NCBI GenBank assembly: GCA_937929915.1
Contig: CALFUN010000005.1
Coordinates: 1-64,000 of the forward strand
Reading direction: 5' to 3'
From: an uncultured Caulobacterales bacterium
GTDB lineage: Bacteria; Pseudomonadota; Alphaproteobacteria; Caulobacterales; Maricaulaceae
DNA length: 64,000 bases
Below the pieces are notes generated by a model. The model was given only the letters and a program-made list of their open reading frames with translations. It ran no database searches and was not told the DNA's origin. Shown one piece after another: positions 54,995-63,688 of this stretch; within the stretch, counting starts at the first letter, position 1; the number at the start of each line of letters is the position of its first letter. The translations under genes and the position numbers were made by a program.

Positions 54995-56497
54995 TTATTG
55001 CCCTGGCATTTTGGCCCGCTTTGTCCAAAGCGTTTCCAAGCTTTCAGCAACAATGCTTATCTCTTCATCTCCGCGAATATCTGCCATATAAGGATCATAA
55101 CCTAAAGCCGTGTAGATATGGGCAAAGGCCTCGGCCAATTCAGCCTGAATATTGTCACGCCGGGCTTCGGATAAAATACCGTTCATTTGTTCACGTACAA
55201 GCGTTTGCCGCGACGCATTTGAAGCGCGTGATAAAGCTTCAACTTGCTCAAGAATATCAGACTGTACCAGCGCACCATCATTGGCGGTTTGGTAAGCTTC
55301 CATAAGCCCTTCATAACGCACACGCGCCACACCAACTTGCGTCATCACAGCCATGGCCGTAGCAAGACCTTTTTGGCGCTCAAGCTCCGCGCCAGCTTTG
55401 GCCTTACGTTTACGCGCTGGTGTCGAAAACACTTTGAGTAAATTCCAACTCGCACGTGCGCCGTAATCAACCCAGTTTTGATTAAATAGAAAGTCATTAG
55501 AATTTACATTTAAACCGCCAAAGCCTTCTATACTTGGCAAAGCTTCCAAAACGGCGCTTTTGATTTCCGCATCCCCTATACGCTGTGCATAAAGGCTTTC
55601 GCGCATTTCAGGACGGTTAATCAAGGCCGTCTCTATCATCTGCGCGTAATCCATTGTCAATTGAACCGGGCTTGTCATTTGCGCAGGCGCTTGCAGGGTA
55701 AAATCTTGATCCGCAGACAGGCCCATCAAAGCAGCCAGTTCCATACGCGATGCCTGTAAGTCTCGCGAAAGACGCTGGGCTTGAGCTTGAATATCATTTA
55801 ATTCACGTTGATAGGATAGAGCGGGCATGGGCGCTGTTCGGCGCGAGGCAAATTGCGCCCGCGATTGCAAAAATGCTGCCTTCACTGTTTCTTCAAGTTG
55901 CTCAAGTTTTTGGTTTAAGCGTTCTGAACTTACGGCTCTATAATAAGCGCTATGCACATCTTCCATGATCTCAATAATCGCTTTGCGGCGGCGTTCTTCA
56001 TAAATTAGAGTTTCATTGGCAAGCTGTTCACTCCGAATTTTTGCAAGGCCAAAATCCAAAACATTCCATGTGGCTGATAAATCCGAGGCAAAAACATCAC
56101 GTTCTGTCGATGTTGATGGCTCCAAAGATTGTTGTCCTGACAATAAAGACACACTAGATGCCCCAGGTTGATTATCACGGCCATAATAGCTGCCATTAGC
56201 AACAACTTGCGGCAAAAGATCATATCGCGAGAGGTCATAATCTTTGGAGGCTAAATCAATCTCCAACATCGCAACACGGTGGTCTAAATTATTTTTTAGC
56301 GCACGTGCCATGGCTTCATATAATGTAATCTCACCTGTTACAGGCTCTTGCTGCGCGGCAATATCGGCTCGCATTTGCACAGCATTTTGTGTTGTCTCAG
56401 CGATTGTTAAATCTTGCGGGGCGGTACTGCAGCCTACGCTAAATGCCCCTCCCACCATCAGAGACGTCATAAGCAGTTTTCGTGTTAGATTTTGCAT
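54995..56497 (-). CDS. TolC-family outer-membrane channel, lipoprotein type
   Basis: An outer-membrane efflux/secretion channel of 500 residues. The signal peptide ends SVGC (lipobox). The paired outer-membrane-factor repeats contain LSATWNVLDFGLAKIRSEQL in the first half and the NWVDYGARASWNLLKVFSTPARKRKA segment in the second, with long coiled-coil helices between. The start at 56497 has GGTG eight bases upstream; an ATG at 56533 is less likely. A lipidated TolC-like protein is the CusC/OprM-type variant. It is the first gene of the unit that reads on to the giant adhesin and is divergent from the adaptor genes, so it is the probable exit channel for that protein. Confidence 0.9.
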   Translation of the reverse strand: MQNLTRKLLMTSLMVGGAFSVGCSTAPQDLTIAETTQNAVQMRADIAAQQEPVTGEITLYEAMARALKNNLDHRVAMLEIDLASKDYDLSRYDLLPQVVANGSYYGRDNQPGASSVSLLSGQQSLEPSTSTERDVFASDLSATWNVLDFGLAKIRSEQLANETLIYEERRRKAIIEIMEDVHSAYYRAVSSERLNQKLEQLEETVKAAFLQSRAQFASRRTAPMPALSYQRELNDIQAQAQRLSRDLQASRMELAALMGLSADQDFTLQAPAQMTSPVQLTMDYAQMIETALINRPEMRESLYAQRIGDAEIKSAVLEALPSIEGFGGLNVNSNDFLFNQNWVDYGARASWNLLKVFSTPARKRKAKAGAELERQKGLATAMAVMTQVGVARVRYEGLMEAYQTANDGALVQSDILEQVEALSRASNASRQTLVREQMNGILSEARRDNIQAELAEAFAHIYTALGYDPYMADIRGDEEISIVAESLETLWTKRAKMPGQ

Positions 56498-56746
56498 GTT
56501 AATTTCACCATATTTTTCTACTATTAATTGCATTAATACGGTAAAGGTCTAAACAAATATTTAAATTGCACTCAATAATTGTATTTGTAAATTAATTACA
56601 TAATCTAAGCCAATGTTTTATAATAATAATTTTAAATATTCTTGACACTTTACAGCAAATGCGTGTGCAGTTTAAATTCTTGTTAATTTAATTATGCAAC
56701 TTTTAATATTATTCATATTGAATGATATTTGAAAAAGAGGCGGTCA
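56498..56746. promoter_or_regulatory. A/T-rich divergent regulatory region of the export locus
   Basis: 249 bases, strongly A/T-rich, between the divergent TolC-like and adaptor genes. A TTGTTA (56680) spaced 18 bases from TAATAT (56704) is a possible promoter for the adaptor operon. TTGACA at 56642 is a possible -35 box without a well-placed -10. Several A/T runs may bend the DNA or attract a nucleoid protein. No gene seen. Confidence 0.4.
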
Positions 56747-57538
56747 ATGTTTCATAAAAAATTAAATCTCAGTTTTACGCTCACCCTAGGGGTCGCCTTA
56801 ATCGCCCCAGCTATCTGGGCTATGCCTGCGAATAAAACTGCGAATATAGATACGCCTCAAGCACCTCATAATACATCTGAATTCAATGCCCGAGGTGTTC
56901 TTGTTGCAGGCCAAAGCGCGAATATCGCAGCTGGCATGTCAGGCCGCCTTCTCAAAGCGCCGCATAAGATAGGACAATATGTCAAATCAGGCACCTTGCT
57001 GGCACAATTTGATTGCGCCAGACAAGAAGCCGAGCTTGACGCACGTAAAAGCGCCCATGCCACACAATCTTTGCGCTATGATAATCAAAATGAATTGCTC
57101 GCCCTCGGCGCGGCAGGGGAATTAGATGTCTCTATTGCTCGTTCTGAACGTGATGAGCTACAGGCTGAAATTCGTACAATTCAAGTCGCCATGCGCGATT
57201 GTAAAATCACAGCTCCATTTTCGGGCTATATTACCGCGCGTCATGTCAATGCTTATGAAACGCCGCAAACCGGGCAACCCATTTATAGCTTCATACGCGC
57301 AGGCAGTGCGGAACTCTCTGTCATTACACCCTCAAATTGGGTAAAATGGTTGAAAGCTGGACAAGAATTCTCTTTCACCGTTGATGAAACGGGCGAGACA
57401 TTTCGCGCAAAACTCTTACGGTTATCAGCCGAAGTCGATCCCGTCAGCCAAACTATAGAAATCACAGCAAAGCCTATAGGTAAATCCACAGCTCGTCCTG
57501 GTATGAGCGGCGTAGCACACTTTACGGTGCCCGAATGA
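56747..57538 (+). CDS. Periplasmic adaptor (HlyD/RND membrane-fusion type)
   Basis: 263 residues with a signal peptide (FTLTLGVALIAPAIWA), so it is periplasmic rather than membrane-spanning. The lipoyl/barrel-sandwich halves are recognisable: SANIAAGMSGRLLKAPHKIGQYVKSGTLLAQFDC, and, after a short hairpin (about 90-130), CKITAPFSGYITARHV. A beta-barrel part follows and the chain ends in RPGMSGVAHFTVPE. The alpha-hairpin is short compared with AcrA-like adaptors. The start at 56747 is supported by AGAGG seven bases upstream. The stop codon overlaps the next start (ATGA), giving translational coupling within the three-gene operon. Confidence 0.9.
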   Translation: MFHKKLNLSFTLTLGVALIAPAIWAMPANKTANIDTPQAPHNTSEFNARGVLVAGQSANIAAGMSGRLLKAPHKIGQYVKSGTLLAQFDCARQEAELDARKSAHATQSLRYDNQNELLALGAAGELDVSIARSERDELQAEIRTIQVAMRDCKITAPFSGYITARHVNAYETPQTGQPIYSFIRAGSAELSVITPSNWVKWLKAGQEFSFTVDETGETFRAKLLRLSAEVDPVSQTIEITAKPIGKSTARPGMSGVAHFTVPE

Positions 57539-58911
57539 AAGCGCTCATGTTAAATAAAACCCTTACAAGCGCTCAAGCACAGATCAAATCAAAACCCGAC
57601 GGTAATACGCAAAGCTTAAACCTACAAACCCTGCTAAGGCTTGAAGGCGAAGCGATGAGCGCCTCTGATTTCTTGGCGCTCAAACATATTGCGGTCAACC
57701 GCTGCCGCGCTCTAGTAAATTGCGGACATATTATTTGGGTACGCCGCAATGGCACGCAAATTAAGCTCGCAGCCATTACAGCCCAAGAACAAGTCGATCC
57801 TAACACACCATTTGCGCAATGGATGCAGGCCAATCTGCAATCTCGGGCCAAATCAGGAGATCTAGATATAGCCGCGCAGTGGAAATTCAAAAGCCAACGC
57901 AGCACGGATGCTTTTGCCTATCCATTCATTCACGCCTATTATGCTCCCTTCGCGCCGAACCCGAAATCGGGCGGTTTATTATTTACATCTGACACATGTT
58001 TTGCAGAAAATACCTTGCCTTTACTAGATCGCCTTGGGCAAGTTTTTGGTATAAGTGACGCGGCCATGCGCAGTAAGAAACGCGGACGCATGAGCCGTAA
58101 AAAACGGCTTTATCTGCTCGGCACCTGTTTGGCTCTGGGCCTTATCGCGCTCATCCCAATCCCTGTCACCAGCCTAGCGCCCGCAGAAATTGTTGCAGCA
58201 GAGCCATTTATTATCAGCGCGCCAATGGAAGGTGTGGTCAAAACTATTCTTGTCCCGCCCAATAGCCCTATCAAAAAAGGCGATATATTGGTGCAATTTG
58301 AAGATACAGCCCTGCGCAATGAATTTATACTCACACAGCAAGAGCTTAACCTCGCTGAGGCTAGGCGGCGCCAAGCCAGTTTACGAGCTTTTATTGATAA
58401 TGATGCCAAGCGCGAACTCGCCATTGCCGAGGCCGAACTTAAATTAGCTGCGGCCAGAACAAATTATGCGCGCGAACGGCTGGCCCAAACCTCCCTTACC
58501 GCGCCGCAAGACGGCCTCGCGCTTTACACAGATATATCTGAATGGACGGGACGTCCTGTCTCCACAGGTGAAGCGATTATTAAAATCGCTGATCCCGCAC
58601 GCGTATTGCTTCGCATTGATGCCCCCCTCGCTCATGGCGAGGCTTTGCAGAGCGGTGCGCGTGTGCGTATGTTTTTAGATGCAAACCCCATTAATCCTAT
58701 TGAAGCGCGGCTTGAACGTGCCAGCTATCAGGCAAGCCGCGTAGCTGAAGGCGGCATGGCCTATGAGGCTTATGCAGGTTTTACAGATAACCGGCAGACT
58801 TTACGAATTGGCGGGCGCGGTGTTGCCAAAATCTACGGCGAAAAAGCGCCGATCGCCTACTGGCTTATCCGGCGGCCTTTAACCCTCGCGCGGCAAATTT
58901 TCGGCGTGTAA
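57535..58911 (+). CDS. Membrane HlyD-family adaptor with N-terminal GAF-like domain
   Basis: 458 residues. The first ~175 residues are cytoplasmic and resemble a GAF sensor domain (ending SGGLLFTSDTCFAENTLPLLDRLGQVFG). One membrane helix follows (about 191-210, after a Lys/Arg-rich patch), then a periplasmic HlyD part. That part has a first lipoyl half ISAPMEGVVKTILVPPNSPIKKGDILVQFED, coiled-coil helices (265-320), a second half LTAPQDGLALYTD and a beta-barrel region. The adaptor can thus join the cytoplasm to the TolC channel. The ATG overlaps the preceding stop. The GAF-like assignment is by pattern and uncertain; the HlyD part is secure. Confidence 0.86.
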   Translation: MKALMLNKTLTSAQAQIKSKPDGNTQSLNLQTLLRLEGEAMSASDFLALKHIAVNRCRALVNCGHIIWVRRNGTQIKLAAITAQEQVDPNTPFAQWMQANLQSRAKSGDLDIAAQWKFKSQRSTDAFAYPFIHAYYAPFAPNPKSGGLLFTSDTCFAENTLPLLDRLGQVFGISDAAMRSKKRGRMSRKKRLYLLGTCLALGLIALIPIPVTSLAPAEIVAAEPFIISAPMEGVVKTILVPPNSPIKKGDILVQFEDTALRNEFILTQQELNLAEARRRQASLRAFIDNDAKRELAIAEAELKLAAARTNYARERLAQTSLTAPQDGLALYTDISEWTGRPVSTGEAIIKIADPARVLLRIDAPLAHGEALQSGARVRMFLDANPINPIEARLERASYQASRVAEGGMAYEAYAGFTDNRQTLRIGGRGVAKIYGEKAPIAYWLIRRPLTLARQIFGV

Positions 58912-58913
58912 TC

Positions 58914-61046
58914 ATGTCTCATATTCATGGCGTTTCGCCGCAGACACAGCCGCAAATTCCGCCTTTAAGACCGCTACGCCAAGAATTATCAATTCTGCGC
59001 GGCGGCAACATAGATCAATGGCTGCTTTATGACCCTGTTCGCGGTAAATATCATAAAATAGGCAAAGCTGCGATGACCATGCTCTCACATTGGCAATCTG
59101 TTACCCCTGCAAAATTTTTAGAGATATTATCCGAAACAGCTCCACAGCTCGGCGCAGATGAAGCGAGCTTACAAAGGTTGACCGAATTTTTACTCAAAGA
59201 AAAACTGCTCATTCATCCGCCCCAAGCGGATGCCGAAAGCCTTGCGCGGCAAGAAGCAGCCATGCGCAAACCTTTTCACGAACAATTAATTCATAAATAT
59301 CTATTTTTCCGCATCCCTTTATTTCGGCCGCAAAAATTCCTCAACCGCTACGGCCCATTCATTTCGCAATTTTTTCGCCCTCTTACGGCATGGAGCCTCA
59401 TCATAATTGGGCTTATCGGTTTGTTTTTTGCCGCGCGGCAATGGGAACAATTTATCAGCACGTTTCTATATTTCTTCACCCTGCAAGGTTTTCTATTTTA
59501 CGCACTTAGCCTGACCCTTATCAAAGCCTTACATGAGCTTGGCCATGCCTTTGCTGCGCGGCATTTTGGAGCGCGCGTTCCCATCATTGGCGTGGCATTT
59601 CTGGTCATGTTCCCTGTCCTTTACACAGACACAACGGATGTTTGGCGGATTTCTGAACGCCGCGCGAGGCTTTGGATTAACGGCGCGGGTATGATAACCG
59701 AGTTATCCATCGCAGCCATTTCAGTCTTTCTTTGGAGTTTTTTGCCCGACGGGCCATTTCGCAGCGCCGCGTTTTTTGCCGCAACAACTAGTTGGGCCTT
59801 AAGCCTATTTGTTAATTTAAACCCCTGCATGCGCTTTGATGGATATTATCTCATAAGCGATTTTTTTCGTATTGAAAACTTACAAGCCCGCGGCTTTGCA
59901 GCAGGGCGCTGGGTGATGCGCAAGACTTTATTCGGGCTTGATGAAGGCGCACCAGAGATCTTATCAAAACGGCAAATCAAAGGCTTATGTCTCTATGCAT
60001 GGACAACGTGGATTTACAGGTTTTTCCTGTTTATCGGTATTGCCATACTTGTACATCACATCTTTCCCAAAGCGATTGGGATTGTTTTATTTATCATTGA
60101 AATTGGTATTTTTATCGCTCTGCCTCTCTGGCGGGAAATACGGCATTGGTGGAGCCATCGCATGACTATCTTGAAACATAATCGCGGCAGATTGAGCCTG
60201 ACCAGCGCGGCCATTTTCCTCGCTATTTTCTGTTTACCTTGGCAAAATCGCATATCCGCCCCTGCCCTTATACAACCCGCAGAGCAGACGGATATTTACC
60301 CGATTCACGCCGCGCAAATCACAGCCATTTACACCAAAAATGGTGACACCGTTAAAGCAGGCGATATATTACTGAACATGCGCGCGCCAGCCCTTGAGCA
60401 TAGGCGCGATGTTGCCATGCAAGACTTGGCTGCGGCACAAGCTCGGTGGAACCTTCAAGCCGCGAGCGAGCAGGACAGACAGCTGCGCGATATTCTCAAA
60501 GACACATTGACAGAAAAACAAGCTGCTTTAACCGCTATAAATGCAGAGCTAGCGCAATTAAAACTGCGCGCGCCTCATGACGGACAGGTCAATGATATGC
60601 CTCATAGCCTGCATATTGGCCGTTATATCCATCAACGAGATCGCTTATTGCAAATTTCCAACCCTGCCAAAATTGAGCTGATTGGATTACCTCAAGAGAT
60701 GATGGCCGCACGTATCGCACAGGGCGCAAAATTTACGTTCATCGGCGACCAAGCGAGGCGCAAAAAACGGATAGGTCATATTCAAGCGATAACGCCAACC
60801 GCAGAGCAAGTCATTACCGACCCTGTTTTAACCGCAATGGGCGGCGGCACCATCGCTGTCGTCGAAAACGAAAACAGGGAGCTTATCGCCGACATTCCTG
60901 TCTTTCGCGTACAAGGCTATGTTGAAGACATGCAAGATTTACGCATGGAACGCGGCGTGGTGAAAATCGCGGCGGCGCCAACTAGCCCCGCTCAGGCCGT
61001 TTGGAAAAATGTCGCGAAAGTTTTATTGCGCGAAACAGATTTTTAA
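58914..61046 (+). CDS. PqqD-like / site-2-protease (M50) / HlyD fusion membrane protein
   Basis: A 710-residue three-part protein. Residues ~18-100 (LRPLRQELSILRGGNIDQWLLYDPVRGKYHKIG) look like a PqqD-type winged-helix recognition domain. The core (about 155-445) has roughly eight membrane segments with the S2P zinc motif HELGH (207-211) and the second motif NPCMRFDG (303-310), whose Asp309 completes the zinc site. From about 455 a HlyD-like lipoyl/barrel domain follows: ITAIYTKNGDTVKAGDILLNMRAP, a coiled coil, LKLRAPHDGQVNDM. The protein thus can recognise a chain, cut within the membrane, and dock to the periplasmic adaptors. It starts two bases after the previous stop. No ATPase domain is present. 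Similar M50-adaptor fusions occur elsewhere, but their role is not settled. Confidence 0.86.
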   Translation: MSHIHGVSPQTQPQIPPLRPLRQELSILRGGNIDQWLLYDPVRGKYHKIGKAAMTMLSHWQSVTPAKFLEILSETAPQLGADEASLQRLTEFLLKEKLLIHPPQADAESLARQEAAMRKPFHEQLIHKYLFFRIPLFRPQKFLNRYGPFISQFFRPLTAWSLIIIGLIGLFFAARQWEQFISTFLYFFTLQGFLFYALSLTLIKALHELGHAFAARHFGARVPIIGVAFLVMFPVLYTDTTDVWRISERRARLWINGAGMITELSIAAISVFLWSFLPDGPFRSAAFFAATTSWALSLFVNLNPCMRFDGYYLISDFFRIENLQARGFAAGRWVMRKTLFGLDEGAPEILSKRQIKGLCLYAWTTWIYRFFLFIGIAILVHHIFPKAIGIVLFIIEIGIFIALPLWREIRHWWSHRMTILKHNRGRLSLTSAAIFLAIFCLPWQNRISAPALIQPAEQTDIYPIHAAQITAIYTKNGDTVKAGDILLNMRAPALEHRRDVAMQDLAAAQARWNLQAASEQDRQLRDILKDTLTEKQAALTAINAELAQLKLRAPHDGQVNDMPHSLHIGRYIHQRDRLLQISNPAKIELIGLPQEMMAARIAQGAKFTFIGDQARRKKRIGHIQAITPTAEQVITDPVLTAMGGGTIAVVENENRELIADIPVFRVQGYVEDMQDLRMERGVVKIAAAPTSPAQAVWKNVAKVLLRETDF

Positions 61047-61064
61047 AGATAGCCGTCTTCTATC

Positions 61065-61613
61065 TCACCCCAGCGACCCCAATAATGGATAGCTCGCCTC
61101 AAGACGGTATAAATTCGCTCCGCGCGCCTTTCTATGGCTAGATAACAAGCAGAGTTCATCGACTAAAAATGGCGGCGGTGCAAAATTTGCCATGCGTTTT
61201 TCAAAGGCTATGATACGTTCAAGCACAGGATAAGGCTTCATATAGGCCAATGTCACATGCGGAATATATTTACGCTTTTCCATCTCTATTCCGCAGCGCC
61301 GAGCGGCCTGTTTGCAGTGCGCGTGCAAGCGCTCTAACGAAGGATTGGGCGCAACCCCTGCCCAAATCGCATGCGGCTCTAATTTACCAAAATGCCCAGC
61401 TCCAGAGAGCTGCACCTCAAAGCTCGGCATAGACAGACGCGCCAATTCAACATCTAGCTGTTCGGCCAAATCATCATCAACTTGGCCAAAATACCCCGTA
61501 GTAATATGCAGCTTTTCAGGGTCAGACCAACGCGCAGCCGAGACGCCTTTCTGCTCGCGCAATAATGCACGAATGGTTTTTTGGTTTGGCTTAACAGCCG
61601 CAAATAATATCAT
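61065..61613 (-). CDS. thpR: RNA 2',3'-cyclic phosphodiesterase (ThpR/LigT family)
   Basis: A 182-residue cytoplasmic enzyme of the 2H phosphoesterase superfamily. Its two H-x-T motifs are present: H36-I-T38 in KLHITTGYFG and H119-V-T121 in YIPHVTLAYM. It hydrolyses RNA ends with a 2',3'-cyclic phosphate. The start at 61613 gives the family-like MILFAAVKPN; an ATG 24 bases upstream would add non-homologous residues. It converges on the M50 fusion gene, 18 bases apart with no clear terminator. Confidence 0.9.
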   Translation of the reverse strand: MILFAAVKPNQKTIRALLREQKGVSAARWSDPEKLHITTGYFGQVDDDLAEQLDVELARLSMPSFEVQLSGAGHFGKLEPHAIWAGVAPNPSLERLHAHCKQAARRCGIEMEKRKYIPHVTLAYMKPYPVLERIIAFEKRMANFAPPPFLVDELCLLSSHRKARGANLYRLEASYPLLGSLG

Positions 61614-61667
61614 AAGTTTGGTGTGCCATATATGCACAAAAGTTATATTGAAAAGGCCTTTATAGGC

Positions 61668-62720
61668 CTATGCCGCCGGGACAGGCGAGCGGAAAATTGT
61701 ATGTAAGCGGTGCGCCTGCGCCTCCATTTCATCTGTCCATGTAATATCATGTGCGTCAATATTCTCTTTTAGCTGCGCCAATGTTGTGGCGCCAATGATA
61801 TTGCTTGTCACAAAATCACGGGTTTCAACAAATTTTAACGCAAATTGTGTTGGAGTTAACCCCAGCGCGCGCGCGGCATCATTACATGCCGCAGCAGCGT
61901 CATCCGTATCTGCATAACGCCCCATAAAGCCTTTCAATGCAACCTTGCGAGAGCCTTCTGGCATAGCGCCATTGTCATATTTTCCAGTAAGCATCCCCAT
62001 CGCCAAAGGCGAGTAGGCCAAAAGCCCCATATCTTCGCGCATCGAAATTTCAGCTTGTTCATAATCATAACGGCGCGACAAAAGGCTATAGACATGTTGA
62101 TGCGCGGCAGGACGCGGCAGACCCATCTGATCGGCAATCTGCAATATTTTCATCGCGCCCCAAGCAGATTCGTTAGACAAGCCATAATGGCGAATATTGC
62201 CCTTTTCCACATGGCGAGCCAATGCGCCCAATGTCTCTTCAAGAGGCACCATATCGCTTGTGTCGTAATCATAATAGCTATGAAACAAAAAGCCATTTGC
62301 GGGCAAATTTCTGTCAGGCCAATGCAGTTGATACAAATCAATATAATCGGTCTGCAACCGACGCAGAGATTTTTCCACAGCTTCGTCAATTTGCGCCTTA
62401 CTGTGGCGCGTGACTTTATCTTTATCACGGCACCATGCCATGCCAGAGCGCCCAGTAATTTTCGTCGCCAAAATATATTTATCGCGGTTTTTTCGCGCTG
62501 CAATCCAGCTACCAATATAGCTTTCCGTACGACCTTGTGTCTCAGCTTTGCCAGGCACAGGATACATTTCTGCCGTATCTATGAAGTTAATATCGCGGTC
62601 TATAGCGTAATCTAACTGCTCATGAGCCTCAGATTCTGTGTTTTGCTGCCCCCATGTCATTGTTCCCAAACACACCGAACTGACCATAATATCTGTTCGG
62701 CCCAAGCGGCGCATATCCAT
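61668..62720 (-). CDS. Aldo/keto reductase, Tas-like
   Basis: A 350-residue NADPH-dependent oxidoreductase with the (beta/alpha)8 fold. The catalytic tetrad is visible: D48 and Y53 in DTAEMY, K87 in TKITGR and H133 in LHWPDR. Length and motifs (SVCLGTMTWGQQNTESEAHEQLDYA, GLSNESAWG, YSLLSRRYD) match the Tas/YccK-type group. Substrate not predictable. It lies upstream of thpR on the same strand with a 54-base gap and may be co-transcribed. Confidence 0.93.
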   Translation of the reverse strand: MDMRRLGRTDIMVSSVCLGTMTWGQQNTESEAHEQLDYAIDRDINFIDTAEMYPVPGKAETQGRTESYIGSWIAARKNRDKYILATKITGRSGMAWCRDKDKVTRHSKAQIDEAVEKSLRRLQTDYIDLYQLHWPDRNLPANGFLFHSYYDYDTSDMVPLEETLGALARHVEKGNIRHYGLSNESAWGAMKILQIADQMGLPRPAAHQHVYSLLSRRYDYEQAEISMREDMGLLAYSPLAMGMLTGKYDNGAMPEGSRKVALKGFMGRYADTDDAAAACNDAARALGLTPTQFALKFVETRDFVTSNIIGATTLAQLKENIDAHDITWTDEMEAQAHRLHTIFRSPVPAA

Positions 62721-62866
62721 AAAATCTCTCCATTACCCAAATTATAGGCATAAATGACCAAATTGTAGCGTTTTCGAAGCTTGACGCGACTTGGTATTAT
62801 TGCGTTAATGTCCTATATAGGAATTACTATTAGCTTCAATGCTAAAGCCGACTCAGGGAGTTAATT

Positions 62867-63610
62867 ATGAATGATTTTAAAAATGGGTTTGGACAAACTG
62901 CTGTCAATCAACCCGCACAAACAGATTTAGGCCTACGCGACTTTATGCTGGGCACATATCGCTATATGGCGATGGCGATGGCCGTCACCGCAGGCGTGGC
63001 GTTTTTCGTCGGGCAAGCCATAGAGGCAAATCGCGCTTTACTGGGATTAATTTACAATCCCATTGTCGCGATCATTTCTATCGGGGTCATTATGTTTGGG
63101 TTTGGCGCTGTTGGACGTAAATTACCGTCTATGAGCCTAGGCGGAGTTCTGGCTTTCCTCTTTGGGTTTGCGGCCTTTATGGGGGTTCTCATGTCGGCCT
63201 ATGCCTCGATTTATAATCCAATGATTGTCGCTAAGGTATTCTTTATGACTGTGGCCATGTTCGGCGCTTTAAGCCTATTTGGTTATACAACAGGGTTTAA
63301 CCTGAACTCTATTATCAAATATGCCGCCGCGGCGTTTATGGGATATATTCTTATCGGCGTTATTGGTATGTTTTATGCGCCATTGAGCGTAACAGCTGGC
63401 GGGACTTTTGGGATAATCATTAATGTTATCGCTTTAGCCGCAATCGCAACCATTACAGCTTGGGAAACACAAACGCTCAAGCGTACATATTATGCTGTTG
63501 CTGGCAATCCAGCCATGGCCAGTAAAATGTCAGCTTACGGAGCAGCCTTATTACTTCTGGCTTTCATCAATATGTTCCAAATCTTGATGAACCTATTTGG
63601 CCGCGAATAA
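62867..63610 (+). CDS. Bax inhibitor-1 / YccA family membrane protein
   Basis: A 247-residue inner-membrane protein with seven hydrophobic helices and the BI-1 family pattern (GTYRYMAMAMAVTAGVAFFVG, YASIYNPMIVAKVFFMTVAMFG, and the late LKRTYY and AAYGAALLLLAFINMFQILMNLFG). Members of this family may leak calcium or interact with the FtsH protease. AGGGAG seven bases before the ATG supports the start. Divergent from the aldo/keto reductase and followed by a terminator. Confidence 0.93.
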   Translation: MNDFKNGFGQTAVNQPAQTDLGLRDFMLGTYRYMAMAMAVTAGVAFFVGQAIEANRALLGLIYNPIVAIISIGVIMFGFGAVGRKLPSMSLGGVLAFLFGFAAFMGVLMSAYASIYNPMIVAKVFFMTVAMFGALSLFGYTTGFNLNSIIKYAAAAFMGYILIGVIGMFYAPLSVTAGGTFGIIINVIALAAIATITAWETQTLKRTYYAVAGNPAMASKMSAYGAALLLLAFINMFQILMNLFGRE

Positions 63611-63629
63611 GCGCTGATTATAAAAATTA

Positions 63630-63668
63630 AAAACCGCCATGAGCTCACTCATAGGCGGTTTTTTTTGA
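63630..63668. terminator. Intrinsic terminator between the Bax-inhibitor-1 and DUF2794 genes
   Basis: AAAACCGCC, ATGAG, CTCA loop, CTCAT, GGCGGTTTTTTT with one bulged base. It can serve both convergent genes. Confidence 0.85.
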
Positions 63669-63688
63669 CCTGCATTTTCGCGTTTCGT

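Noticed and set aside
44905..61046. LapA/LapG/LapD-type adhesin release system
   Set aside because: No LapG-like cysteine protease or LapD-like c-di-GMP receptor is present, and the N-terminus lacks the LapA retention-module pattern.
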